Source: Anaeramoeba flamelloides
Lineage: Eukaryota > Metamonada > Anaeramoebidae
Direction: 5' to 3'
Length of the DNA: 64,000 bases
NCBI GenBank assembly: GCA_027625915.1
Contig: JANTQA010000023.1
Coordinates: 5,084,001-5,148,000, forward strand
This document shows positions 31,091 to 43,600 of this stretch, piece after piece. The stretch's first letter is position 1, and each line of letters begins with the position of its first letter. The position numbers and the translations under genes are program-made. The notes beneath the pieces are model-generated. The model had not been told where the DNA came from, ran no database searches, and worked only from the letters and a program-made list of their open reading frames with translations.

Positions 31091-32264
31091 TTTGAATCCT
31101 ATTAAATTTTTAATATTTTTCAAAAAAAATGTCACACTTTTTTGATATTAGGAATTTTTTTTTTTTTTCACAACTGTTATGTGCATTTCACGTTTTTTTT
31201 TTCCTCTCATTTTAAAATCAAGAATGTGAATTATCAGCTTAAATCTTCATTAACAACATTAAAAACCCATTCAAGAGTCGAACAATTCTAAAACATAATG
31301 TCTTTTTTTTTGAAATATTATAAATAATATTTGGCTGCAATTTTTTCACATTAGTTTAAAAAATCAAATTAACCCTTTAAATAGTTTCTGAGAACGAAGA
31401 AATAAAAAATAGTTAATTTTTGGTATTTGAGAGTTTACTATCTCTTATTTTTACTATTGAGTATTCTTGTTGCTACTTTTTTTTTTATTTTGATTTTTTT
31501 TTTATTTTAAAAAATAGTTTTTTCATTTTCCAACAAAAATAATCTTCTGATAATTGAAAATTCTTTTTTTCAGACCAAACACGAAAAATTAAAACTCAGA
31601 TTTGTTTAATTTTGACTAACTCTTCAATTAAGAACAACTTTAGGAAAGATCCCTCATAAATTTTTTTAGAAAAGTTGTAAAAAGTAAACTCTTTTTCAGT
31701 CAAAGGTAGCCCAATTTAATTTAAGAGTTAAAACAAATTCTATAATTTCAATACAATATTCTTCTCAAAATAATTTTTACATTTTTAGATTTGATCATTT
31801 TTTCTCATTTAGGAAATGTTTTTTTTTTTAAAAATGCCATTTTATTTTTTTGACAATCTGATTTTTTATCAAACAAAAATTTTTCTTTTTATAAATATTT
31901 CGTCGAATTAGCCTAAAAACACTTCAACTAGTATATCGCGATTACTTTTTAATCGCAATATTTTGATAAATATCACGAATTTTATAGATAATTATCTGGA
32001 TTTTATAGAATATTTCGATTTGTATTTAATCTTGTGATAATAATCGTAATTTTATATTAATCATGATATTTTGAGACTTTATCGCGTATTTGGAAACTTT
32101 ATTACGATTTTTTTTAAACTTTTTGTCAATTTAAAAAGATATTGTCAAATCCACTAATAATTTTTTATGATTAATTTTTATTTTTACATTTCAAAGCCTT
32201 TATCATTCATTGCTTCTTTTTCTTTATCTTTTTCTAAAAACTATATTAAATAATAAAATAATAG

Positions 32265-33373
32265 ATATCTGTCTTGTTTTTGAATTTCTAGATCAAAAAA
32301 ATTTATTACATTTACTTGAAAAATATGGAGAAAATGGATTACCAATTAACATTGTAAAGGAGATCACTCGTCAAACCTTAATTGGTCTTGATCATCTCCA
32401 TACAAAATGTGGTATTATTCATACTGACATTAAACCAGAAAATATTATGCTTTATAATCGGGTTGGGACGATACCGAATCGATTGAAAAGGAAATATATC
32501 AAATCACTCAAAATTCTAGATGGGGAAAACGAGGAAGAAAGTGAAAATGTTAAAAAAAAAAGAAAAGAAAGGCCAACAAAACCACAAACAATAACAAAAC
32601 TTGAAACCTTATCACAAGAAAAGCATATTGATTCGGAATCAAATGAATTTCTAAACATTACCGAAGAGGGAACTGAAGGGACAAGAATATTTGAAACACG
32701 TGAGAGTAAAACTAGAATCATGAAAAACCTTGCAAAAGAAAGTGGGAAAAAAAAAACTAAAAAAAAAAAAAAACAATCAGATTTGTTCATGACTGAAAAA
32801 GAAAAAAAAATAACTCAAAATACTCCAAAAAAAAAAAGGCATAAAAAAACACTTTCAATTGAAATGCAAAACACAATTAAATGCAAAATTGTAGATTTGG
32901 GCAACGCATGCTGGGCAGATCATCCCTTTTCTCCAGAGATCCAAACCAGGGAATATCGAAGCCCAGAGGTGATTCTGGGTCTCGGGTATAATCATTCGGC
33001 GGATATTTGGTCATTGGGATGTATGATTTTTGAATTGTTAACTGGCGAAGTTATGTTTTCCCCAAGCAAGGGAGAGGGGTATTCTAAAGATGAAGACCAT
33101 TTAGCTTTAATAATGGAATTATTCGGGAAAATCCCCAACAGTATGTTACTAAATGGAACAAACTCAAGTAAATTAGTTGAAAAAAATGGACAATTGAAAA
33201 ATATTAAAAATTTACATTTCTGGCATTTAGAAAAGGTTTTGGATGAAAAATATAATTTTGATGAAGAGATAGCCCTAGAAATTGCTGATTTTTTAAAACC
33301 AATGTTTTGTTATGATATAAATGATAGAGTTTCAGCAAAGGAGTTATTAAACCATGCCTGGCTAAAAAAATAA
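32265..33373 (+). CDS. SRPK: SRPK-type Ser/Thr kinase, exon 2
   Basis: This exon completes the kinase: ICLVFEFLDQKNLL, then ITRQTLIGLDHLHTKCGIIH with catalytic loop IIHTDIKPENIML (HTD instead of HRD, as in SRPKs). The kinase-splitting spacer is here about 115 residues, Lys/Glu/Thr-rich, with KKKTKKKKKQSD. It is followed by KIVDLGNACW (DLG for DFG, an SRPK trait), FSPEIQTREYRSPEVILGLG, SADIWSLGCMIFELLTGE and GEGYSKDEDHLALIMELFG. The end, RVSAKELLNHAWL, is the standard SRPK C-terminus. The upstream Met at 32210 is not the start; the exon begins at 32265 after AATAATAG. In known SRPKs the spacer anchors the kinase in the cytoplasm. Confidence 0.95.
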
Positions 33374-36300
33374 TTTTTTGAAAATTTTTAATTAGTTTTT
33401 TTGTATTTTTTTTTTTTCTCGTAATTTTAGAAAAATAAAATATTTTAAAAAAGAATAAAAAAATATCAAAAATCAGAAATTTCTTCTTTCAAACATTAAT
33501 TTTTCATCATCAATAATAATATAATAAAATATAATTTTTGTTTTGGTTATTTTAATTCATATTTTTAGAAATTTTAATATATTTTTATAACAAACACTTC
33601 AAAAAGGATTGTAGTTGGTTACAAGTGATACTTTTAAGTGTAAATACTTTAAAAGTATGAATAATTACACATTTTTATTTATTTTAAAAATAAAAAAATA
33701 CATTAAGATTATTGAAAATATTTCTTTTTAATTATTGAATCTCATTATAAAAAAAAATTAAAAACCTAGAATTTTGCTAAATATCTATCAAAAAGTTGAA
33801 TAACTAAAAATGATCAATTTGTTGATGTATAAGTTAAAAAATTTTTGATTATTCACTATAAGCTTTAGAATTACTATTTCAAATTGATCGAATAGTTTTT
33901 TTTAATTTTTATTAAAAGGGGTGAATTTACAGAATTGTTCCCTATATGTATGGTACACTTTATAAGTTTGGTGTTTCTTATATTAGATATAATATAGGTC
34001 AGATTTAAACAAATAGAATATCTTTTTTTATAAAAAAAAGGTAAAGAAAAAAAAATAATTATCAACACAAAGAAGAAAAAGAACAGAAAAGCAAAAAATT
34101 AAAGGGAGTTAAAAAAATAATAGAAAAAAAAATAAAAAGTTTTATTGATAAAACACAAAATTTGGAAATGTAATTTACCGTTTCTCATTTTTTTACAATC
34201 ATTGGCAGAATTTTGATATTTTTATCATCCTTACCAACTATTTTTTAAATACTATACTTTGTAAATATTAATTCAAGTAAAAAATCAATTAAAAAGAGAA
34301 TAAAAAGTTAAAATTTCCCAATCATTTCTATTGTCAAATAAATTCCTCACTGAATTAGAACTAATTTTATGTTTATTTTTCTCTTTTCAATTCTCCTTTT
34401 ACAAGAAAAAAAAAAAAAAAAAATCTTTTTTAGAGAGAAATTAAAATAAATGTTACTCTAAAAAAATATATAGGAAAATAATCAAAAAGAACAAGATATT
34501 TTATTTAAAATATTCTAAACTCTTTATTTAAATTATTTCCGAGATTTTTTTACATTAATAAATATCTAACTTTTGTAATCTCCCACGATATGCTCACACA
34601 CTCATATAGAGATGGGGAGAGTGATAAGAAAAGATGTTCTTTTTTATTTATAATAAAGAAATGAAATTAGACTTCATTTAGTTAAAAAAAAAAAAATAGA
34701 AATAGAAATAAAGGTCTGTATTTGATATATTCAAATGTTTATATATCAAAAATTAATACAATAAAAGTAATTAATTTCTTGATTGAAATTATGAAATGTT
34801 TCGGTTTCTTCAATTTTATACAAATTATTTTCTAATTATAGAAAATAAAACCCAAAAAACAAAACAAATACCCAATAATAAAAAATTATTCGATTTATTT
34901 TTCAAACATATCATAAATTATAAAGACTATTATTTAATTAGTGTAAATACTCATTTTTTCAATTTTATTTTTTTCCTAAACTGAAAAAACCTGTTTTATG
35001 TTACAAAATCTTGAAAAAAAAATTGTCTCTCTAATATTCTTTGTATTTTTTCAAAAGCAACTTGGTTTACAAAAGAACCAAATTTTAACAAATTGAACAA
35101 AAATATTATTTAAAATAATTTTGAATACTTAACCTCTTTTTTTATTCGAAATGAATTCTTTTTCGAAATAATTTGTAACAAATTTTCTCAAAAAAAAAAA
35201 CAAAAAACGATTTCTTAAAATAATATTTTTCAAATAAAATTCGTCTGAAGAAGATTGTTAGATTAGATTCTTATAATAAAAATGTTATTTTTTATTTATA
35301 AATTTATATTGTTTATTTTGAAACTTGACATATGATTTTTTTGGTTTTTATTTCTAAAAAAAGAAAGTAAATCTCGAAGATCTTGAACTATTTTTATTTA
35401 TTTTGGGGATAATTTTTTTTTATTTTTGTTTTTGAAAATAAAATTCAAAATTAACACAAATATCAATAATTAGTATTATTAAAGAATAGAAACAAAACCA
35501 ATCAATATTATTATTTTTTTTTATTTCATGTTTTTTGACTTGTTGAAAAATTAAAACATTTTTCAGTTTTGAATATTTTCGACCTTTTTATAATTTTCAT
35601 GAACAAAATTGATTTGATTGGATAATATAATTTTTGTGATAGTTATATAAATTTCTATATTTAGTAAAGTTGTGGTTTAATATATTCTTTCTGTAGATCT
35701 TATCAATTTGAAAAATTGAAAAAAAAATCTAGTTTATTTTATAAAGTACGTTTTTGGATTAATTGAAGCATAGATATCTCCTTTCAAAATAATATTTTAC
35801 CATAATAAATAATCAGTAGTTGGGTGCAGTTCTTTGGAACTTTTTTAAAAAAAGATCCATGACGATCATTTTTGATTTTTATTAATCAACCATTAATTCT
35901 CTGGAGGGTTTGTTTTAAATTATCCTCATCTAAAAAAAATGCAAAAAAAATTAGAAATGAAAAATTTTTTTTTTCCATAATTACTCTACCCTTCGATTTT
36001 GTACTTTTAAAATAGAATATATAATACCCCAAATAAAAAATAAACTAAAATTTCATTTTTATGTTACTATTGAAATAATAATAACTATTTATGTTAAAAA
36101 ATAAAATAAGGTAAAAAAAGTAATCCACAATTGTTCTTCATAAACCATCAGAAAAATAAAAAGTAAAATCAATTATAAAAAGAAAATAAATTGACTTCAA
36201 TGAGTAATTCATTATTGTATTGTCAATCAAACCAACAAACACAATATAAATCTCCTTTTTTATCAAAATAAGAAAAGTATTTTTGGAGATATCAAAAAGA

Positions 36301-37112
36301 GTCAATTTTATCAACATATCTTTAATAATAGATCAATCAAGAAAAAGTATCTAATCAAAAATCATTTTTATAAAAACTCCTATTGTGTTTATCCTCCATT
36401 TTGTCTTTTAACATTTGTTTTTGCTTTTATTAAATAATCTAATTTGACACTTTCAGAATCGATAAGAACCATGAATCGATATTTGTGTTTTTTTTAAGTT
36501 TTTCAAAGATTGGTAAGAAACAAATTCAATTAGTTTTTTGAAGTGTCATTTAATTGTTTATAATGTGTACTTTTAATAGACATATCTGTGTGGGTTTAGG
36601 TACACAAAAAATAAAGTTCATAATTAAAGAGATGAACAAGAGAGTTTTGAAAAAATTTGGAAAAACAAAAATTTGATTTGATTCTCAAAAGAAAATCCAG
36701 CAAAAAGTTATTGAAAATAAATAGGTGATATTTATCTCTAAAATTATTGAAGTAAGTCCTTTTTAGAATAATGACCGAAACTATTTCGAGACTTACTATG
36801 ATTTTTGAATTCACAACTAAAATTTGATCAATTAGATCTTGGAATAAAACTTCAAGGTGAAAAGATTAACATTTTTCTATAAATCCAAAAACAATAACCC
36901 GAATTGTATTCAAACCAAGTATTAGCAATGCTCCATGGAATTTAAAAACAAAATTTGAAAAAAACTTACAGATGGTTACTTTTTGAGGTAAAATCGATAC
37001 TAAATAAAAAAAATGAATCATTTTTTAAAAAATCTTTATTTTTGAATAACGTTTCTTTCTTTATAATAAAAAGATCTGATTTAATATTTAAAGATTTTCT
37101 TTCTCTTTCAAT
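33374..37112. other. 3.7-kb intergenic interval
   Basis: This lies between the SRPK stop and the PRP8 start, both on the plus strand. It is A/T-rich with many homopolymers, and the short ORFs on both strands look like chance. No copies of the repeat families were seen. A short imperfect stem (TCTCCCA at about 34579 against TGGGGAGA at 34613) is the only local structure noticed. The last ~90 bases before 37113 are T-rich and pyrimidine-rich (TTTCTTTCTCTTTCAATATG) and likely hold the PRP8 leader. Confidence 0.5.
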
Positions 37113-37369
37113 ATGTCAACCAATGTGATTTCATTAGAAGAGAAATCAAGAAGATGGCGAACAATGACAAAACAAAAGTACCATCCCAAAAAAAGAGTTG
37201 GCTACCAACCACCAGAAAAATTAGAGGTACCACCTGAAGATCTCCGTAAGATCGTTAGAGATCGGGGAGACATGAGATCAAACAAATTTAACTCTGATAA
37301 GCGTGTCTATTTGGGTGCATTAAAATTTGTACCCCATGCAATTTATAAGCTATTAGAAAATATGCCAAT
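37113..37369 (+). CDS. PRP8: PRP8 (U5 snRNP core splicing factor), exon 1
   Basis: This first exon has 85 codons plus two bases. The start MSTNVISLEEKSRRWRTMTK corresponds to the EEKLQEKARKWQQL region of human PRPF8, so the usual Pro/Gly-rich N-terminal tail is missing or very short. It continues PPEDLRKIVRDRGDMRSNKF, DKRVYLGALKFVPHAIYKLL and ENMP, all highly conserved. It ends CCA AT before the donor GTAAGT at 37370. The frame would hit TAA immediately if unspliced. Confidence 0.95.
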
Positions 37370-37610
37370 GTAAGTCTTTGATAACAATAATTTTAATTAA
37401 AAATTTTTTTTTATTATTTTTTGCTTTTTTCTTACGACAAATAATAATCACAAAAAAAAATTGCAATGTTGCCAAAACAAACCAACAAATTCACCGTTTC
37501 CAAATCTTTTTTCCCTAATACCAAACAAAAACAAAAACAAAAACAAAATCAAAAAAATAAATAAAAAAAACACACAAAATCAAAAAAAAAATTTTCCAAA
37601 ATCAAAATAG
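37370..37610 (+). other. PRP8: 241-bp PRP8 intron
   Basis: The donor is CCAAT|GTAAGT and the acceptor AAAATAG|GCCATGG. Joining gives [21 protein letters not shown], identical in spacing to human PRPF8 ([21 protein letters not shown]). It is AT-rich with CAAAAA repeats before the acceptor. Together with the 130- and 281-bp introns of the deubiquitinase gene it represents the short intron class here. Confidence 0.95.
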
Positions 37611-40600
37611 GCCATGGGAAGAAGTACGTGATGTTAAAGTCGTTTATCATATCACTGGAGCTGTAACATTTGTGAATGAAATTCCTAAAGTCATTCCACC
37701 TGTATACCAAGCACAATGGGGCACGATGTGGATCATGATGAGAAAAGAAAAAAGGGATCGAAGGCATTTCAAAAGAATACGTTTCCCACCGTTTGACGAC
37801 GAAGAGCCACCTATGGATTACTCCGACAACATTTTGGAAATCGAGCCCTTGGATCCCATTTTGTTAGAATTGGATGAGGACGAAGATGAGTCTGTCTATG
37901 AGTGGTTTTACGATCACAAGGCGCTGATCGACACCAAGTATACGAATGGCGAGAGTTATAAAAAGTGGTGGCTGAGCGCACCGATCCTGTCGACGCTGTA
38001 TCGTTTGGGCTCTCTGTTGGTCAGTGATTTAATTGATCCCAATTATTTTTATTTATTTGACAAGCCATCCTTCCTCACCGGAAAGTCCTTGAATTTGGCG
38101 ATCCCCTCTGGGCCAAGGTTTGAGCCATTGTACCGTGACGTCAATGAAGCCGACGATGATTGGAACGAATTTAATGACATCAACAAATTGATTGTGAGGA
38201 ACCAAATCCGAACAGAATACAAAATCGCATTCCCACACCTGTATAATTCGAGGCCAAGGTCTGTCCTGATCCAGCACTACCATTACCCATGCTGTGTGTA
38301 TTTCAAGACAGAGGATTACGATCTACCTGCGTTTTATTATGATTCCATTTTAAATGCCATTTCGTTTCGCGGGGTTGATCGCCCACCACAGATGGAGTAT
38401 GACGAAGAGGACGAAGACGAATTTGAATTACCAGACGAAGTTGAACCCTTTTTAAGCGATTGTGACCTGATCACTAAAAATACGGCCCCTGGAATAAAGT
38501 TATTTTGGGCGCCAAAGCCATTTGACAGAAGACAGGGCAACACGATCAGATGCCAAGATGTGCCACTTGTCAAAAGTTGGTATCAGGAAAGGGCACCAAG
38601 GGGGCTACCTGTTAAGGTAAGGGTAAGTTATCAAAAGTTGCTCAAATGCTGGGTATTAAATATACTTCATAAGAGGCCACAGGGCACCAAGAGAAAGGTA
38701 AATTTGATTCGAACTTTCAAGCAAACAAAATTCTTTCAAACTACCGAAATTGACTGGGTGGAAGCAGGCTTACAGCTTTGTAGGCAAGGCTTTAACATGC
38801 TAGATTTATTAATCCATCGTAAGAATGTCAATTATTTGCATTTGGATTATAATTTCACCCTAAAGCCCGTAAAGACCCTGACTACAAAGGAGAGAAAGAG
38901 ATCACGTTTTGGTAATGCCTTTCATTTATGTCGAGAGATCTTGAAATTGACAAAGCTCATTGTTGATTGCCATGTACAATATCGTATGGGTAATATTGAT
39001 GCATTCCAGTTAGCAGACGCATTACAATATGGGTTTTCGCATATTGGGCATTTAACTGGTATGTATAGGTATAAGTATAAATTGATGAGGCAGGTTAGGA
39101 TGTGTAAGGATTTGAAGCATTTAATTTATTATCGATTCAATACAGGCGCCGTTGGCAAAGGTGCAGGTTGCGGATTTTGGGCGCCAATGTGGAGGGTATG
39201 GCTGTTTTTTTTAAGAGGGATCATCCCCCTATTGGAACGATGGTTAGGGAATCTTCTAGCGAGAAGATTTGAAGGAAGGGTTACGAAGGGTATTGTGCAT
39301 ACCACCACCAAGCAAAGAGTGGAATCCAATTTTGATTTGGAATTGCGTGCATCGGTTATGAACGACATTCTTGATATGATCCCATCTGGAATTAGAGCCT
39401 CAAAGGCAAGAGTAATCTTACAGCATTTAAGTGAAGCATTTCGATGCTTTGCACCTGGAACCAAGATCTTGCTCGCTAATGGTGATAATAAAAAAATTGA
39501 AAATATCCAAATTGGTGATCGGGTCATGGGAGACGATGAAGAAATTAGGACAGTAACCAAAACAATGAATGGGTATGACAATTTATACAAATTTAAGATC
39601 TTTATTAATGACCAACATTCAGATATTAAATCAAAATTTTGGAAAAGACAAGAGGTTATTTGTAATTCCAAACATTTATTAATATTAACAATGGGAAACA
39701 CGATTAAGCAAATTAATAATAATATATATTATTTATATTACCCAGAAATTATATATAACCATAAATTAAAATTTGATATTTTAATAAGAAAAAAAAAATC
39801 ATTTTCAAATATTGAAACATTAAATAAATTTCAAAATAAAATCATAAACAAAAATGTTATTTGGAAAATTAGTGTAGAAAATTTTTTAAGATATCAAAAG
39901 AGATATCCTAAATTTTCTAATTATTGTAAAATGATAAAAGCAAAGCTTATAAAATCCTTTCCAATAAGATCTAATTTAAATATTAAAAAAATTATTAATA
40001 AAGTGGTCTTAAGAAAGAATATTGATAAAAAATTAATTAAAGATATATATTGGCTAATTGGTATTTGGTTATTGAAAGGTGAATCAAATACAACAATTCT
40101 AAAAAATGTTAATATAAACAAAAATAAACAATTTTTTGAAAAAATAACAAATTTATCAAAAAAATTAAATTTAAAAGTTCAAATTAATAAAACGAATGAT
40201 AATGAAGATGATGATGATGATGATTTAATTATATTAAATGATGATAAAGATAATGAAAATCAAAACACATTAAAGAAACTTTTAAAAGAAATTAATATTT
40301 TTGAAAAAAAAAAAATTAATAATAATGTAATTTCAAAATTAATTAATCAATCAATAAGTTTTAGAAAAAATATTCTATCAGGATTTTTAGATCAAGTAAA
40401 TAATAATAAACAAAAAGATATTACAAATAATAAGAATTCTTATTTAATCAATACAAAGACAATTAATAAGAAAATTTTTAAATTAATAACAAAGATTTGT
40501 TTTTCTCTTAATATTTATATTAATAATTATAAAAAATCATCAAATATTTTTATTATTAAAAATAATAACAATAATAATAATGATCATGATCAGATCTATA

Positions 40601-43600
40601 ACTTATTATCATTTAAAATCAAAAAGCAAAAGAATTTAAAAAAATATTATGGCTTTGAGATACAAGGAAACAATTCACACTTTTTATTGGATAATTCTTA
40701 TACAATTCAACATAATTGTTGGAAAGCTAATGTACCCTGGAAGGTCCCGGGCCTTAATATTGCCATTGAAAATATGATCCTTAGATATGTAAAATCAAAG
40801 GCAGATTGGTGGACTAGTTTGGCACATTATAATCGAGAAAGAATTCAAAGAGGAGCGACTGTTGATAAAACTGTTGTTCGAAAGAATTTAGGAAGATTAA
40901 CCAGACTCTGGTTGAAGGCGGAACAAGAGGTGCAACATAATTATTTAAAAGATGGGCCATATGTCTCGAGTGAAGAAGCGGTAGCCATCTATACAACCAC
41001 TGTTCACTGGCTGGAAAGTCGAAAATTTTCACCAATACCATTCCCACCGCTATCATACAAGCACGATACCAAAATTTTAATTTTAGCTCTTGAACGGCTA
41101 AAAGAGGCATATAATGTAACAAGTAGATTAAACCAGATCCAAAGAGAAGAATTGGGGTTAGTTGAGCAGGCATTCGATAATCCACATGAGACTTTAAATA
41201 GAATTAAAAGGCATTTGTTGACGCAAAGAGGCTTTAAAGAAGTCAAAATTGAATTTATGGATTTATATACACACCTGATCCCGGTATATGAAATTGAGCC
41301 CCTGGAAAAGATCACTGATGCGTATTTGGATCAATACCTATGGTACGAGGCTGACAAAAGGAATTTGTTTCCAAATTGGATCAAGCCAAGTGATTCTGAG
41401 CCCGCGCCCTTATTGGTATATAAGCTATGCCATGGGATGAACAATTTAACAAACATTTGGGATTACGACGATGGCGAATGCGTTGTCCTCTTGGAAACGC
41501 ATTTCGAAAGGATCTATGAAAAAATTGATATCACCCTATTAAATAGATTATTGAGATTAATTGTTGATCATAATATTGCAGATTATATAACTGCCAAGAA
41601 TAATGTGTACATCTCTTATAAGGACATGTCCCATATTAACAGCTATGGCCTCATCCGCGGTTTACAGTTTGCCACCTTCCTAACCCAATTTTACGGCCTG
41701 ATTATCGATCTATTGATATTGGGCTTAAACAGAGCCACGGAACTCGCTGGGCCACCGCAATTGCCAAACGACTTTTTAACTTTCCCCAATGAGAAAGTTG
41801 AAACCAAGCATCCAATCAGGATGTATATGCGATATATCGACAAGGTATTAATGCTATTCAAATTTGATGAGGATGATTCCAAGGATCTGATCCAAAGCTT
41901 TTTGACGAAAAACCCCGACCCAAATAACGAGAATATCGCCAAGTATCCAAATAAAAAATGTTGGCCTCGAGACGCGCGAATGAGATTAATGAAGCATGAC
42001 GTCAATTTGGGGCTCGCCACCTTTTGGAAAATAAGAAATAGATTACCTCGTTCAATTACCACTTTGGATTTGGAAAGAAGCTTTATTTCCGTGTACTCGA
42101 AAGACAATCCTAATTTGTTATTTGACCTGTGCGGGTTTGAAGTCAGAATCCTGCCAAAAATTAGGATGCCCAATAAGGAGCTCTTAAACAAAGATGGCGT
42201 CTGGAATTTGCAAAATGAAAATACCAAGGAAAGAACGGCTCAGGCATATTTGAAGGTCAGTAGGAGCGCAAGATCAAAATTTGAAAATAAACTGAGAATG
42301 ATTTTAATGAGCTCAAGTTCTACAACCTTCACAAAGGTTGCCAATAAATGGAATACTGTTTTAATTGGCCTCATGACCTATTTTAGAGAAGCTGCGATCA
42401 ATACCGAGGAATTATTAGATTTGCTCGTCAAATGCGAAAACAAGATCCAAACGAGAATCAAAATTGGCCTGAATTCGAAAATGCCTGCGCGTTTCCCCTG
42501 TGTGGTGTTCTATTGCCCAAAGGAATTAGGAGGATTAGGAATGATTTCGATGGGGCACATTTTGATACCACAATCCGATTTACGGTATTCGAGCCAAACT
42601 GAGCAGGGCGTTAGTCATTTCCGATCTGGTATGGGGCATGATGAGGGCCAGACGATCCCCAATTTGTATCGATACATCCAATCGTGGGAATCGGAAATTA
42701 TTGATTCGCAAAGGGTATGGGCAGAGTATGCAATGAAAAGAAAGGAGGCGAGACAGCAAAATAGAAGATTAAATTTGGAAGATTTAGAGGATTCGCTGGG
42801 CAGAGGTGTACCCAGGATCAATACCCTATTTAATAAAGATCGACATACCCTTTGCTATGACAAAGGATGGAGAATTAGAATGGATTGGAAAAAATACCAT
42901 TTAATGAGAAGAAACGTTTATTGGTGGACTTACACCAAGCATGATGGAAAGCTTTGGAATTTGAACAATTACAGAACAGATGTGATCCAGGCACTTGGTG
43001 GTGTGTATGGTATACTTGAACACTCATTATTTAAGGGCACCTATTTTAAGGACGCAGAGGGTTTGTTTTGGGAAAAGGCAACGAGCTTTGAGGAATCCTT
43101 AAAATACAAAAAGTTAACAAATGCGCAAAGAACCGGTATGAACCAAATTCCCAATCGAAGATTCACCCTATGGTGGTCGCCAACAATCAACAGATCCAAT
43201 GTGTATGTGGGCTTTTTAGTGCAACTTGATTTAACTGGCATCTTTATGCACGGAAAGATTCCCTCGTTGAAAATTTCATTAATTCAAATTTTTAGAGCGC
43301 ATTTGTGGCAGAAGATTCATGAAAGTTTGGTGATGGATCTGTGCTTTGCTCCGGGCACCAAGATCTTGCTAGCTAATGGTGACTATAAAAAAATTGAGAA
43401 TATCCAAATTGGCGAAAGCGTTTTAGGCGACGATTTAAAAAGTAAAAAGGTGATCAAAACAACTAATGGCGTTGGTAGATTATTCAAATTCAAACAAAGG
43501 CTATCGGAAAAGCATCATAATAAGACAGGCAACAGGTATAAATTATATAACCCAAGTAAATTTATTTGCAATGCGAATCATTTATTAGTTTTAAGAATTG

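Larger units (their letters stand above)
28293..32264 (+). other. 3,972-bp SRPK intron packed with inverted repeats
   Basis: The donor is AAAAC|GTAAAG and the acceptor AATAATAG|ATATCTG. Splicing gives NGK-H-ICLVFEFL, matching SRPK NGxHVCMVFExL, and the spliced CDS is 763 codons including the stop. The intron holds a (CAA)n run (28407-28470), a large palindrome (28962-30221) with a retroposon inserted in one arm, a second palindrome (30225-31090) and a direct repeat within its loop. The remainder is A/T-rich with no recognisable gene. Confidence 0.85.

Noticed and set aside
34579-34620. Imperfect stem TCTCCCA / TGGGGAGA
   Set aside because: The stem is short, has a bulge and a ~30-base loop, and nothing else supports function.
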